A stretch of 64,000 bases of DNA from Heliobacterium chlorum (lineage in GTDB: Bacteria; Bacillota; Desulfitobacteriia; Heliobacteriales; Heliobacteriaceae), in the NCBI RefSeq assembly GCF_014502795.1, contig NZ_JACVHF010000006.1, positions 109,884 to 173,883 on the forward strand. Direction: 5' to 3'. Of the stretch, positions 50,245 through 59,338 are shown piece by piece. Positions within the stretch are counted from its first letter, which is position 1; each line of letters begins with the position of its first letter. Made by a program: the position numbers and the translations under genes. Under the pieces are notes generated by a model, which saw only the letters and a list, made by a program, of their open reading frames with translations, was not told where the DNA came from and did no database searches.

Positions 50245-51192
50245 GACTGAGCCCGTTATCCCCACGACCATCGGCTTCAGGCCCACTCGTCGAATATCGC
50301 CGATGTGTACATTGAGTCCCATGCCTGCCATAGCCATGGCCAGCAAGAAGACACTCGTCGAGATGATCTTTTGAGCCATGTCCGCACTGAATACATGATA
50401 GGTGTTCAACAGGGCCATGCCGAGAAAACCGAAGACGAACCAGGGTATTACCCGTTTGCCTGGATTCGCAAGACTGGAGTTCTGGGTGCGCTTGTTGTAC
50501 AGCCAGTCCATGAACATCACCACCGGTGCCAGGAGGACAACCCGGCCTAACTTGACCAAAAGGGCCGTGTCACTGCTCACGGGGCCTCCCGGGGCCGACG
50601 CCGCCACCACATGGGCGATTTCATGCAGAGTCGATCCGGCGAACAGGCCATACTCATGAGGCGACCAGTTTAAGATGGGCAGCAGGGCCGTATAAATCAC
50701 GGTAAATAGTGTGCCAAGCAGTGCGATGATAGCTACGGAAAGGGCTACTTCTTCATCTTTAGCTTTGATTACCGGCCCAACAGCACCGATGGCTGCGGCG
50801 CCGCAGACGCCTGTCCCTGCGGCGATGAGAGATGTCAGTTTCGATGCCAGTGCCATCTTCCGGCCTAAGTAATGGATGACCGAAATCGCGAACAAGATGA
50901 CCAGCACATCGAGCACGATAGTCTTCCAACCTGCTGCCACGATGTCACCGATGTTCAGCCGTACCCCCATCAGGATGATGCCCGCTCGAAGCACATACTT
51001 AGCCGAAAAAGAAATTCCGGGGCTAAGCGGTGTGACGACGGATTCGCTGATCGCCCGCAGAGTTAAGCCAAGGAGGATGGCTGTCACCATGACACCGAAG
51101 ATGCTGAGTAAAGGGAGACGGGACATCATCTGGGCAGTGGCGGCAAGCAAGGCGGTCAAGAGCAAACCGCCGATAAATCGACTTTGATTCAT
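50197..51192 (-). CDS. YeiH-family (UPF0324) putative exporter
   Basis: A 331-residue membrane protein with about 10 hydrophobic segments. The motifs ILMGVRLNIGDIVAAGWKT, GTGVCGAAAIGAVGPVIKAK and STLHEIAHVVAAS are those of the YeiH/YadS group, suggested to export sulfonate or sulfate-like anions. The C-terminal VLLAMAMAGMGLNVHIGDIR repeats the pattern of the first half. Its last 16 codons overlap those of the convergent LysR gene. Confidence 0.88.
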   Translation of the reverse strand: MNQSRFIGGLLLTALLAATAQMMSRLPLLSIFGVMVTAILLGLTLRAISESVVTPLSPGISFSAKYVLRAGIILMGVRLNIGDIVAAGWKTIVLDVLVILFAISVIHYLGRKMALASKLTSLIAAGTGVCGAAAIGAVGPVIKAKDEEVALSVAIIALLGTLFTVIYTALLPILNWSPHEYGLFAGSTLHEIAHVVAASAPGGPVSSDTALLVKLGRVVLLAPVVMFMDWLYNKRTQNSSLANPGKRVIPWFVFGFLGMALLNTYHVFSADMAQKIISTSVFLLAMAMAGMGLNVHIGDIRRVGLKPMVVGITGSVLLSLFGRGLIVLLGL

Positions 51193-51374
51193 GTAAAACT
51201 CCCCCCGTTCTTTGGGTTTATCCTATCCCCTTCCAGCGAAGGCTGTAAAATTACTTTTCATGATGTGTGAAATAAGCAATAATGATGCTAGCAAGCCGTC
51301 GCGAACTCGGCTGGAGGCCTAAGTTTACTGACTTGTCTACGATTGTTGAAACCGCATGGCTATGGCAACGTCGA

Positions 51375-51424
51375 TAAAAAATAGCCCCTTGATGAGCATA
51401 GGAACTCATCAAGGGGCTGTTTTG
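51375..51424 (-). terminator. Terminator of the DHH gene
   Basis: AGCCCCTTGATGAG (51383-51396) and CTCATCAAGGGGCT (51405-51418) form a perfect 14-base stem. On the minus strand it is followed by a T-rich run (AAAAAA on plus, 51376-51381), and on the plus strand by GTTTTG. It could end transcripts in both directions. Confidence 0.88.
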
Positions 51425-51452
51425 TGTACTGGAGTTTTTACCGCCTAGCTTT

Positions 51453-52364
51453 TTACCGATCCGAAAACAGTTCCAGAATATTCGCTAGCGTCTCTTCGGC
51501 CTCTTCATTCTGCACCTGGCAGGTACCGACGTTGAAATGGCCTCCGCCGCCGTATTTCAACATAATTGAACCAATGTTTACCTGCGAAGATCTGTCGAAG
51601 ATCGACTTACCGCAGGTAAAGACGCAGTTGCCGAGCTTTCCGTTGACGATCCAAATACTGATGTTGGCCTCTGGGAACAAAGCATATGGAATAAAGCGGT
51701 TGCCGGAATAGATAGGCTCGGCGTTACGCAGGTCGGTCACGAGCACGTTCTTATGTACCTTGGAGTGTGCCGTCACCATATTCTTGAACAGTTCCGTCTG
51801 CTCAAAGTACAGGCCGATCCGTTCCTTCACATCCGGGTCTTCGATAATGTCTTCGATGGTTTTATGCCGGATATCATGGGCCAGTTTCTCCATCAACTGA
51901 TAGTTGCTGATGGTGAAGTTGCGAAAACGCCCGAGACCGGTTCGAGGATCCATGATGAAGGAAAGGAGAACCCATCCAGAGGGCTCGAGAACCTCATCGA
52001 TGGCGAACTGAGCCGAATCGGCCTTGTCCACCGCTGCCATGAGGGCGTCAAAATCGGGGCCAAACTTGTCCCGACCGCCGTAGTAATCATAGATGACCCG
52101 GGCACAGGAGGGAGCCGGACGAGACAACCCTTTGTATTGTTGCTGTAAGCTGCCGCGCTCTTCCTCGGAGGCGTGGTGATCAAACCAGAGGCCGCAGCCG
52201 GGCGCATAGGGCACATTGGCTGCGATGTCATTTTCATTCGCCTCAATCAAGCCGTCTTGAACATCTTTGGGATGAACAAACTTAAAGGAGTCTACCATTC
52301 CGAGTTCAATCAACAGCGCAGCACAAGCCAAACCGTCAAAATCCGAACGGGTCAATAAGCGCAT
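51453..52364 (-). CDS. DHH-family phosphoesterase
   Basis: A 303-residue protein of the DHH/RecJ-like phosphoesterase superfamily. Motif I is LTRSDFDGLACAALL, motif III is CGLWFDHHASEEE and the DHHA1-like C-terminus contains YGGGGHFNVGTCQV. Relatives hydrolyse oligoribonucleotides, pAp, c-di-nucleotides or polyphosphate; similar proteins are often labelled exopolyphosphatase. The exact substrate is open. A strong terminator follows. Confidence 0.85.
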   Translation of the reverse strand: MRLLTRSDFDGLACAALLIELGMVDSFKFVHPKDVQDGLIEANENDIAANVPYAPGCGLWFDHHASEEERGSLQQQYKGLSRPAPSCARVIYDYYGGRDKFGPDFDALMAAVDKADSAQFAIDEVLEPSGWVLLSFIMDPRTGLGRFRNFTISNYQLMEKLAHDIRHKTIEDIIEDPDVKERIGLYFEQTELFKNMVTAHSKVHKNVLVTDLRNAEPIYSGNRFIPYALFPEANISIWIVNGKLGNCVFTCGKSIFDRSSQVNIGSIMLKYGGGGHFNVGTCQVQNEEAEETLANILELFSDR

Positions 52365-52450
52365 ATTCTCCCCAATTCACACGAAAAATCGGGGAATTCA
52401 CCTCCTTATTGGATCTAGTCTCATTGTACCTGTTTTTCCATATTACCGAC

Positions 52451-52489
52451 AAGAAAAAAGAACGTTCTTTTCGAACCAGGTCGAGAACG
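52451..52489 (-). terminator. Likely terminator of the hydrogenase operon
   Basis: CGTTCT (52463-52468) and AGAACG (52484-52489) form a short stem; on the minus strand it is followed by TTCTTTTTTCTT. It begins 27 bases after the hupL stop. Confidence 0.55.
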
Positions 52490-52515
52490 CTCTCTCTGAG
52501 TAAGCCCAAGTCTTT

Positions 52516-54027
52516 CTAACCGAAGATTTCAACCATTTTAGATTCCCTAATGAAAGGGGATCCATTTTTTATGTCCATGATATGGGTGGCACAGTTCAAA
52601 CAGGGATCAAAGGATCGAACGATCCGCCCCAACACCGTAAATAACATATCGGGGCGGGGAATTTCGGTACCAACAAGAGCACTTTCCACAGGCCCTCGTT
52701 GGCCCTGTCGATCTTTCGGGGAAAAGTTCCATACGGTCGGCGTGATGATGTCATAGCGGCTCACTTGCTCGCCCTTCACCTGAGCACGATGGAGCAAGGC
52801 GCCCCGCATGGCATCGGTCACCGCCACCACTTCTTTTTTCACAGGCTCTCGATTCTGCTGGATGGGCGGGGGTCCCGGTATAAGGCGGCCTAACCACTCT
52901 TTCATCTGTTCGACGATTAAGACCGTTTCCAGGGTACGGGCGTATATGCGGTCCATCGTGGACGTCCCGCCGCGATAGAATCCGTTGATGAGCATCCTCG
53001 CCAGCGGTCCTACTTGATAAGTCTCGCCGGCGTACTGCACCGATTTGACAAAGGAATAGGCCTGCCGCTTATAAGGGTCCGGGATTATCTCATGCCTTTC
53101 ACAGCTGCCGTCGTTTCCCGAGCCTTGACTTACTCCAGGATATCCTTCACCGTCAGAATTTGGGAAAACTCCCAGCCTGCGACTGACCTCAGGGCTGCAT
53201 TCATACCAACTATGGGTGACCTCTTCCTGAATGAAAGATATCTGGGGAACGGTTACCTGTTGTTCTTTTAGCAGGCCGCTACGCCAGAGCACCTGTTCAT
53301 TTTTTTCACCGAAGCGAAAGAGCCCGAAGGATAGCATCCGCCGGGGCGTTTGCCCGATATGAAAGTAATCGCCATAAGTCCGGGCGATTCGTTCCGTATC
53401 TGGAACCATGCAGCCTTGTACAAAGTCGTTCACTTCTTGAAGCAGCGCTAAGGCGGTCGCCACCTTATCGGCCGTGGGGGCTACGGACACGCCGCCGTGA
53501 ACAAAGCTGTGTTGATGAGGTGCCTTACCGCCGAAGATGGCCAGGATCTGATGGCATTTCTGGGACGCTTTGATCCCCTCAAAGTAATGGGCCACCATTT
53601 GTCGAGTGGTCGCACTGTCAAAACGGGCGTCTGCCAGGTTTTGCTGTTGAAACGGAGGGTGGTCAGGCATGCGCACAAAATCCGGCAAGCTAAAGAGATA
53701 AAAATGCCGAATGTGGTTCTGCAGAAAGTCGGCACCGAACATGATATTGCGTAAATACTGTCCCTGCTCAGGGATGCTGTTGTTCAACAGATCGTCGAGC
53801 AAGTAACTGGCCACCGCCCCATGGGAGGTCGAGCAGATCCCACAGACCCGTTGGGTCAAGTAGACTGCATCGGTCACATGGCGATCACGCATGATCCACT
53901 CGAATCCCCGAAACAAGGTAGCGCTGGCATTGGCCTCGGAGACCCATCTTCCCTCTAAAAAAACTTCCACCGAGAGCAAACCGCTTAGACGGGTGACAGG
54001 ACTAAACATGATGCGTTGCCGGCTCAT
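52516..54027 (-). CDS. hupL: [NiFe] hydrogenase large subunit
   Basis: Catalytic subunit of 503 residues. Both nickel-binding pairs are present: RVCGICSTSHG (Cys62 and Cys65) and FDPCLNCATHIMD (Cys476 and Cys479). After His482 a 21-residue C-terminal tail remains, which the maturation protease should remove; a suitable protease gene is divergently placed at 55208. The N-terminal EVFLEG and LFRGFEWIM motifs are normal. The gene overlaps hupS by four bases (ATGA). No hup/hya cytochrome b gene or hypABCDEF genes are in the window. Both directions of hydrogen metabolism remain possible. Confidence 0.93.
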   Translation of the reverse strand: MSRQRIMFSPVTRLSGLLSVEVFLEGRWVSEANASATLFRGFEWIMRDRHVTDAVYLTQRVCGICSTSHGAVASYLLDDLLNNSIPEQGQYLRNIMFGADFLQNHIRHFYLFSLPDFVRMPDHPPFQQQNLADARFDSATTRQMVAHYFEGIKASQKCHQILAIFGGKAPHQHSFVHGGVSVAPTADKVATALALLQEVNDFVQGCMVPDTERIARTYGDYFHIGQTPRRMLSFGLFRFGEKNEQVLWRSGLLKEQQVTVPQISFIQEEVTHSWYECSPEVSRRLGVFPNSDGEGYPGVSQGSGNDGSCERHEIIPDPYKRQAYSFVKSVQYAGETYQVGPLARMLINGFYRGGTSTMDRIYARTLETVLIVEQMKEWLGRLIPGPPPIQQNREPVKKEVVAVTDAMRGALLHRAQVKGEQVSRYDIITPTVWNFSPKDRQGQRGPVESALVGTEIPRPDMLFTVLGRIVRSFDPCLNCATHIMDIKNGSPFIRESKMVEIFG

Positions 54028-54959
54028 GCGCGCCCTCCTTCCTTGGGACGTTTTTGGGCCAAGGACTGGTAAAAGGGGGTTGAGCCATCAGGAAAGTCCC
54101 GGTTTGTGCAACCGATACAAGGGGTATTCGCTTTGACAGGCCAACTCACATGATCGACCCACTGCCGGTAAGGACAATCGGCCAGCGTGGCCGGCCCCAT
54201 GCAGCCGACGGAGTACATGCATTCCTTATCGCCCAATTTTTCTGCAAAGACTTTTTGGTCAAAGTAAGAGCGGCGCTGGCAATGGCGGTGAACCGTGTCC
54301 CTATAGAACAAGGTCGGTCTCCCCTGGTCATCCACTTCAGGCATGCCGTAGAGGATCAAGTGGGCCAAGGTTCCCACGAACCATTCGGGGTTAACGGGAC
54401 AACCGCTTACCCGGATGACTGGCCGCTGCAGCACATCCTGGATCGGCCGGCTTCCGGTCAAGTTGGGCCGGGCGGCCGAGGGTCCGCCAAAGCTGGCACA
54501 GGTTCCGACAGCGAGGACGTATTCCGCCAATGGGCCCAACCATCGCAGAATCTCCCAGGCAGTGAGAGGTCGCTCCGGCGTCCGGGCGATAACCGTATAT
54601 AAGCCGTCCGCTTTGGTCGGCACGGCTCCTTCCACAACAAGGGTGAATTTTCCGCTGTATTCTCTCGCCGCATTTGTCAGCAGTTGTAGAGCGTCCGGTC
54701 CTTGGGCTGCCATAAAGGGGTTGCTGTACAAGAGGTCGATCATATATGTAAAAACTTGTCCAGCGTAGGGCGAAGTGGCATTCAAAAAAGAGATGTTATT
54801 GTCGCCGCTGTCGTTCGTCTCCAGCCAGATCACGGGCAGTTTTCGCCGGTGATTTCCGAACAGGTACGTCCGAACCAAGGGAACTACAGCTCCCGCCAGC
54901 GAATAGCCGCCTTGAACAGGCCAGTTACGGCATAGATGGGCGAATTCCTCTTTGCGCAT
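54024..54959 (-). CDS. hupS: [NiFe] hydrogenase small subunit with altered proximal-cluster motif
   Basis: Electron-transfer subunit of 311 residues. Distal and medial cluster ligands are in place (His224, Cys227, Cys247, Cys253; Cys262, Cys281, Cys284), as are two proximal ligands (Cys154 in GTCASFGG and Cys187 in GCPVNPEW). But the N-terminal CxxC of the proximal 4Fe-4S cluster is missing: the segment reads VIWLETNDSGDNNISF, with Ser51 and Asn54 where Cys (or Cys and Asp in group 1h enzymes) is expected. No twin-arginine signal is present; residues 1-40 form an unusual extension with one Cys, so the enzyme is probably cytoplasmic. Translated with hupL. Confidence 0.9.
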   Translation of the reverse strand: MRKEEFAHLCRNWPVQGGYSLAGAVVPLVRTYLFGNHRRKLPVIWLETNDSGDNNISFLNATSPYAGQVFTYMIDLLYSNPFMAAQGPDALQLLTNAAREYSGKFTLVVEGAVPTKADGLYTVIARTPERPLTAWEILRWLGPLAEYVLAVGTCASFGGPSAARPNLTGSRPIQDVLQRPVIRVSGCPVNPEWFVGTLAHLILYGMPEVDDQGRPTLFYRDTVHRHCQRRSYFDQKVFAEKLGDKECMYSVGCMGPATLADCPYRQWVDHVSWPVKANTPCIGCTNRDFPDGSTPFYQSLAQKRPKEGGRA

Positions 54960-54988
54960 TCACCGCACTCCCTTTTTTACGGGCTCTC

Positions 54989-55023
54989 GGTATTTTTATG
55001 TTTTGGTTGTATATAAAAATACC
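54989..55023. promoter_or_regulatory. Perfect 11-base inverted repeat ahead of hupS
   Basis: GGTATTTTTAT (54989-54999) and ATAAAAATACC (55013-55023), 13-base spacer, 30 bases upstream of the hupS start in the 248-base region between divergent hupSL and hupD. It may be an operator or a leader hairpin. Upstream of hupD, TTGCAC and TATTTT 17 bases apart (about 55143-55171) are a possible weak promoter. Confidence 0.5.
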
Positions 55024-55207
55024 AAGACAAGTCGTCTAGGATAGACTCTCCACTCGGCGGTCCATGGCGGCGAAACGACACTACGATTTCGATAGCATAA
55101 GTACCTATTGTGAATACTTCAGGGAAGCAACGTGCCGCTCTGTTGCACGGCTACCCGGACGCTCTTATTTTTAGGGATGTTATTCGAAGCGGGACGGGAG
55201 TGAAGCC

Positions 55208-55723
55208 ATGATCAGAAGTTGGAATCCAGCGCCTCAAAGTGAGTTATTGATTCTTGGCCTTGGGAATCTCTTGATGGGCGATGACGGATTGGGCGTTTAC
55301 GCCGCGGAAAAGCTGCTCCCTTTTCACCATCCACCGGAAATCGACATCGTCGACGGAGGCACCTCCCTCCTGCTCTACCTAGAACAGATCAGCCGTTCCC
55401 GTCGTTTACTGGTCATCGATGCGCTCTTCGGAAACCAACCACCGGGCAGCCTATATCGAATCCATTTGGACGACATCTCCGAAGGCACCAATAGTTTTCG
55501 CACAGCCCACGGCATCACCCTTCCCGATGTCATTGGACTGGCCCGCTTGCTTACGGGCTCCCCTTCCCAAGTGACCATCATCGGTGCGGAACCTCTCGAA
55601 TGTCATCCCGGTGTGGGAATTTCCCCACCGCTAGTAGCCGCTTTACCCCGTCTCGTGGAACAGGTTATCCATGAAATCCGACGTCACTGTAATCAAAAAG
55701 AAAATGTCCTTAGAGGCCCGTAG
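55208..55723 (+). CDS. hupD: Hydrogenase maturation protease
   Basis: Endopeptidase of 171 residues, HybD/HyaD family, that removes the C-terminal tail of the large subunit once nickel is inserted. The conserved start LILGLGNLLMGDDGLGVYAA (with the nickel-probing Asp and Glu-type residues), DGGTSLLLYL, LLVIDAL and the C-terminal LECHPGVGISPPL fit the family. It is transcribed divergently from hupSL across a 248-base intergenic region. Confidence 0.92.
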   Translation: MIRSWNPAPQSELLILGLGNLLMGDDGLGVYAAEKLLPFHHPPEIDIVDGGTSLLLYLEQISRSRRLLVIDALFGNQPPGSLYRIHLDDISEGTNSFRTAHGITLPDVIGLARLLTGSPSQVTIIGAEPLECHPGVGISPPLVAALPRLVEQVIHEIRRHCNQKENVLRGP

Positions 55724-55737
55724 GAGCCTCCTAAGAA
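55702..55737. terminator. Terminator between convergent hupD and peroxiredoxin genes
   Basis: CTTAGAGGC and GCCTCCTAAG (55709-55735) pair with a one-base bulge. On the minus strand TTTTCTTTTT follows, a good terminator for the peroxiredoxin gene. On the plus strand the T-run is weak, and the hupD stop codon is inside the hairpin. Confidence 0.6.
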
Positions 55738-55799
55738 CACTTTCTTGCCGCCAATCCAGTTTATATAAGTGGATTTTTCAAGGCAATGACGCTTGACAA

Positions 55800-56519
55800 T
55801 TACCCTTCGTTCTTTAATAAACTATCTGCTCGGTCCCTCTCTGCACAAGGAACTGGATGGGAGGCCGGTTGCTTGTAGCACCAGTACCAATCCACACACT
55901 GCAACCCTGGGGAAGCTTTCTCTCTTTCCAACAGTTCCCCATAGGTTCGGGGCGGCGGTACCAGTGTCGGCTGTCCGGGTACCCAGTTCGCTGGTGTAAC
56001 TATTCCCTCGCGATCGCTTGTCTGCAAGGCATCCACAAGGCGGAGGATTTCCGGAATGTTTCGGCCGTTGGTAAGAGGATAAGCCAGATAAGCTCGGATG
56101 TTTTGGCGATCGTCGATGATAAACGTATTCCGTACCGTCTCCGTAGCGCTTACATCCGGCGCAATCATCCCGTAGAGCCGGGCGATTTCACCGGAACGGT
56201 CGGCGATAACCGGGAAGGGAATTTGAACACCTGTGTTTTGGTAGATGTTGTGTACCCAAGCCAGATGGGCCGGATTACTATCGATGCTCAACCCTAACAG
56301 CTGTACATTTCTCTGGCTGAAATAGGGACTGTACTTGGCAAAAGCGATAAATTCCGTCGTACAAACAGGTGTGAAATCGCCGGGATGGGAGAAGAAGACC
56401 ACCCATTTACCTGCAAGGTCAGAAAGTCGAAGCGTTCCGAAGGTTGTTACCGCCGTAAAGTCTGGAGCTTTCATGCCAATGCGGATGACTGATTCCAAGT
56501 TACTTTGAGTCGCCTTCAT
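55800..56519 (-). CDS. Peroxiredoxin (archaeal Prx6-like type)
   Basis: Thiol peroxidase of 239 residues. The peroxidatic Cys is in HPGDFTPVCTTEF. After the thioredoxin fold, a C-terminal extension ends QCVDWYWCYKQP, giving a CX5C pair like the resolving cysteines of archaeal Prx6-like enzymes. It is therefore a peroxiredoxin of the AhpC/TSA superfamily, longer than bacterial 2-Cys enzymes. ATG at 56517-56519 is the start (GAGGGAC upstream). It may protect the neighbouring oxygen-sensitive hydrogenase, but that is context only. Confidence 0.9.
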   Translation of the reverse strand: MKATQSNLESVIRIGMKAPDFTAVTTFGTLRLSDLAGKWVVFFSHPGDFTPVCTTEFIAFAKYSPYFSQRNVQLLGLSIDSNPAHLAWVHNIYQNTGVQIPFPVIADRSGEIARLYGMIAPDVSATETVRNTFIIDDRQNIRAYLAYPLTNGRNIPEILRLVDALQTSDREGIVTPANWVPGQPTLVPPPRTYGELLEREKASPGLQCVDWYWCYKQPASHPVPCAERDRADSLLKNEG

Positions 56520-56621
56520 GCATGCACCGTCCCTCAGGATTATTCGGTGCAATATACGCATCTGCTGATAGGATTGTGTCAACGGTGAGAATAAACATGA
56601 GTTGCTAAAGGAGGTTTTACG

Positions 56622-58721
56622 GTGGAAATTCAGCGCCCGTCCTGGGGGATTCGAAATAAACTGATCGTCGCCTTTCTCCTCGTCACTCTCATCCCCCTCT
56701 TCTCCGTCGGTTATATCGTGAAAAATACATTGACGAGGCAGGTGGAAGAAGAATTTCTTGCAGCTACATCAGGGGAAATGCAGCAAGTTGAAAATGCCGT
56801 CAATCTCTTTATTGAGAGCATCAAAGATGATACGTACTTCCTCTCGACGTATCCCCTGCTTAAGCAGACCGATCAGCGCATCACCAGTTACATCGATAAA
56901 CAAGGCGATGCCAACGACTTGGTGAAAATGAACCCCCTTGAAAATGATCCTTTAGAGGCGATGATATATCGCTTTTTTGAGCAATTCGCCAAATCGCATC
57001 CCAAGACGACGGCCGCCTACCTAGGCAGTGAAGCGAACGGCGGCTACGTGCAATGGCCTCCATCCAACCGCAAAGCCGGTTACGATGCCCGCAGTCGTTC
57101 CTGGTACAAAAAGGCGATGGAGAATAAGGATAAAGTAGTAGTCACCGATCCATACCTGCTTTCCACAGGAGAAGATGTGGTGTTCAGCATCGTCACTGCC
57201 TTACAAGATGACCACCATAATGCTAGAGGTGTTGTAGGCTTAGACGTGAGTTTGAAGGGGCTTACCGATATTGTAAAAAACATAAAAGTCAAAGAAACAG
57301 GCTATGTGATTCTGACCGATAAAAAAGGGACCATCCTGGCCCATCCTAAAAAACCGGAGCTAAATTTTAAACCGATTACGGATATGGACGTCGAGGCCTT
57401 CAACGATTTACCGGACCGCACCGACAACCGGTACTTCGAATTTAATCAAGACGGCAAAACTTTCATCGCTAACATACAGACTACACCCGATTTGGGCTGG
57501 AGATATATTGCTGTAATTGAAAAAGATGAATTGCTTCATAGCACCACGTCCATGCAAACCACGATCACAACGGTGGTTCTCGGATTTTCGCTCCTCGCGT
57601 TAGCCCTTGCCGTCACTGTGGCCACCCAGTTCAGCCGTCCCCTCGTGCTCGTCATGGAACAAATGGAACGAATCGGTTCCGGCGATTTTACACAAGAGCT
57701 CCCTGCGCACTTGTTTACGCGAAGAGATGAAATCGGCAAATTAGCCCATGCCGTGATGACGATGCAAGCCGGTGTAAAAGCGCTGGTGGAGCAAATTAAA
57801 CAAGCCTCTTTAACGGTCTTCGAATCATCTACAGCACTCGCCCAGATTACCGCCGATACAAGCGATAATGTGAATGAAACCACCGAAACGATCCATTCCA
57901 TCGCGGCGAATGCAGATACACAAGCCAAAGACTTAGAAACAGGTGTCATTCGACTGGGCGACCTCTCGAAGACGATTGACGTTGTTTGGGAATATACTCA
58001 TCAGATGAGCGAGGTGGCCGCTACCATGCACCATCTCGGTAATCAGGTGTTGGATACAGTGCGGGCATTGACGGCCCGTTCAGAAGACAGGACTCGTTCC
58101 GGTCATCGTGTCTCTGAAGTGATCGGCGCCATGAACGCCATGTCTCGCGAGATCGGTTCGATCACAGAAACGATCACACAGATCGCAAGCCAAACGAATT
58201 TACTTGCGCTGAACGCCTCCATCGAGGCTGCTCGAGCCGGCGAACATGGCCGAGGATTTGCCGTCGTCGCCGAAGAAGTGCGAAAGCTTGCCGAAGAATC
58301 GGTCAAAGCGGCAAACGATATCAAAGTGTTGATTGGAAACGTGCAAAATCAGTCCAAACTGGCCGTGGAAGCCATGGATGAAGCTCTCCAGCAGGCTTAT
58401 TCCGTCAATACGGTTCAGACAAAAACGGTGCAGGAAACAGAAACACTCTTTCACGATGTCCTTCCGGCTATCGCTGCCGTAATCGAGAAAACCGAAGAGG
58501 TACAGCGGGATTTTACTAAAATGAAGCTAGAGAAAGACAATATTCTCGATATCTTTTCCACGATGGCAGCGAGCGCTGAAGAAACGTCCATAGGCGCGCA
58601 ACAAGCCGTTACAGTCATGCACAAACAATTGTCATCGACGCAGCAGACCGCTGCCTACGCAGATAATTTAAGCCAAATGGCGGGAAGCATGCAGCGAGAA
58701 GTGGATCGGTTTAGAGTCTAG
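56622..58721 (+). CDS. Methyl-accepting chemotaxis protein with dCache sensor
   Basis: Transmembrane chemoreceptor of 699 residues: membrane helix (about 12-33), double Cache ligand domain (about 40-290; [20 protein letters not shown]), second membrane helix (about 308-330), HAMP domain, and a signalling coiled coil with the CheA/CheW tip [20 protein letters not shown]. The GTG start follows AAAGGAGG. It is oriented divergently from the peroxiredoxin gene. Ligand unknown; dCache receptors mostly bind amino acids or organic acids. Confidence 0.95.
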   Translation: MEIQRPSWGIRNKLIVAFLLVTLIPLFSVGYIVKNTLTRQVEEEFLAATSGEMQQVENAVNLFIESIKDDTYFLSTYPLLKQTDQRITSYIDKQGDANDLVKMNPLENDPLEAMIYRFFEQFAKSHPKTTAAYLGSEANGGYVQWPPSNRKAGYDARSRSWYKKAMENKDKVVVTDPYLLSTGEDVVFSIVTALQDDHHNARGVVGLDVSLKGLTDIVKNIKVKETGYVILTDKKGTILAHPKKPELNFKPITDMDVEAFNDLPDRTDNRYFEFNQDGKTFIANIQTTPDLGWRYIAVIEKDELLHSTTSMQTTITTVVLGFSLLALALAVTVATQFSRPLVLVMEQMERIGSGDFTQELPAHLFTRRDEIGKLAHAVMTMQAGVKALVEQIKQASLTVFESSTALAQITADTSDNVNETTETIHSIAANADTQAKDLETGVIRLGDLSKTIDVVWEYTHQMSEVAATMHHLGNQVLDTVRALTARSEDRTRSGHRVSEVIGAMNAMSREIGSITETITQIASQTNLLALNASIEAARAGEHGRGFAVVAEEVRKLAEESVKAANDIKVLIGNVQNQSKLAVEAMDEALQQAYSVNTVQTKTVQETETLFHDVLPAIAAVIEKTEEVQRDFTKMKLEKDNILDIFSTMAASAEETSIGAQQAVTVMHKQLSSTQQTAAYADNLSQMAGSMQREVDRFRV

Positions 58722-58763
58722 CCTTTTTATAGTTTATTTCGTAACTTTCGTTACATTTTCTCT

Positions 58764-58792
58764 TTGCTATTTTCCAATGATTCGGTTATACT
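58764..58792 (+). promoter_or_regulatory. Likely sigma-A promoter of the small zinc-ribbon gene
   Basis: TTGCTA (58764-58769) and TATACT (58787-58792) are separated by 17 bases, the best spacing. The transcript would carry a leader of about 110 bases including the hairpin at 58847-58881. Confidence 0.55.
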
Positions 58793-58846
58793 TATACATG
58801 GCTCGGTTTTGCTTACGGAACGACAACCCTTCTCGATTGCCCAGTG

Positions 58847-58881
58847 GCTAAGGGAAGTTTAGGTCTGGTCACTTCCTTAGC
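58847..58881 (+). promoter_or_regulatory. Leader hairpin of the small zinc-ribbon gene
   Basis: GCTAAGGGAAGT and ACTTCCTTAGC pair with a single-base bulge around a 12-base loop, 31 bases ahead of the start codon. No T-run follows. It could stabilise the message or influence its translation. Confidence 0.45.
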
Positions 58882-58912
58882 ACGGGCGAAAGAATATCGA
58901 GGAGGATTTCTC

Positions 58913-59221
58913 ATGTTTCAAGACAAAGTATTAGCCTGCAAAGAGTGCGGTCGTGAATTCGAATTCACTGCTTCCGAGCAAGAATTCTACGCTGAAAAAG
59001 GTTTCACCAACGAACCTGGCCGTTGCCCCGAGTGCCGCGCTGCCCGTAAAGCCCGTATGGGTGGTAGCAGCAACAACAGCGGTTATGGTCGTCAAGAGCG
59101 TCAAATGTACCCCGCTACTTGCGCATCCTGCGGCGTTGAAACCACCGTTCCTTTCCAACCCCGTGGTGACAAGCCCGTATACTGCCGCGATTGCTTCTCT
59201 TCCCGTCGCAGCAACTGGTAA
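58913..59221 (+). CDS. Small zinc-ribbon protein
   Basis: A 102-residue protein with three CxxC pairs: LACKECGREFEFTASEQEFY, RCPECRAARKAR, and TCASCGVETTVPF with YCRDCFSSRR. The first part is the probable zinc-ribbon domain found in short proteins beginning with a CxxCG-FxFT pattern; the linker is Gly/Ser/Asn-rich. Basic and short, it could bind RNA or DNA. The ATG at 58913-58915 follows GAGGAGG, and the gene has its own promoter and terminator, suggesting strong expression. Confidence 0.85.
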   Translation: MFQDKVLACKECGREFEFTASEQEFYAEKGFTNEPGRCPECRAARKARMGGSSNNSGYGRQERQMYPATCASCGVETTVPFQPRGDKPVYCRDCFSSRRSNW

Positions 59222-59246
59222 TTGAACTTATTCGTTCAGCTAACAT

Positions 59247-59281
59247 ACTCCCCAGACTTTCGAAAAGTCTGGGGAGTTTTT
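59247..59281 (+). terminator. Terminator of the small zinc-ribbon gene
   Basis: ACTCCCCAGACTTT and AAAGTCTGGGGAGT form a perfect 14-base stem with a three-base loop, followed by TTTTT. Confidence 0.92.
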
Positions 59282-59338
59282 CATTTTAGAAGCATCAAGG
59301 CTCTCGCCTGATTTTGGCTTACCCCTATGGTTGGCCAT

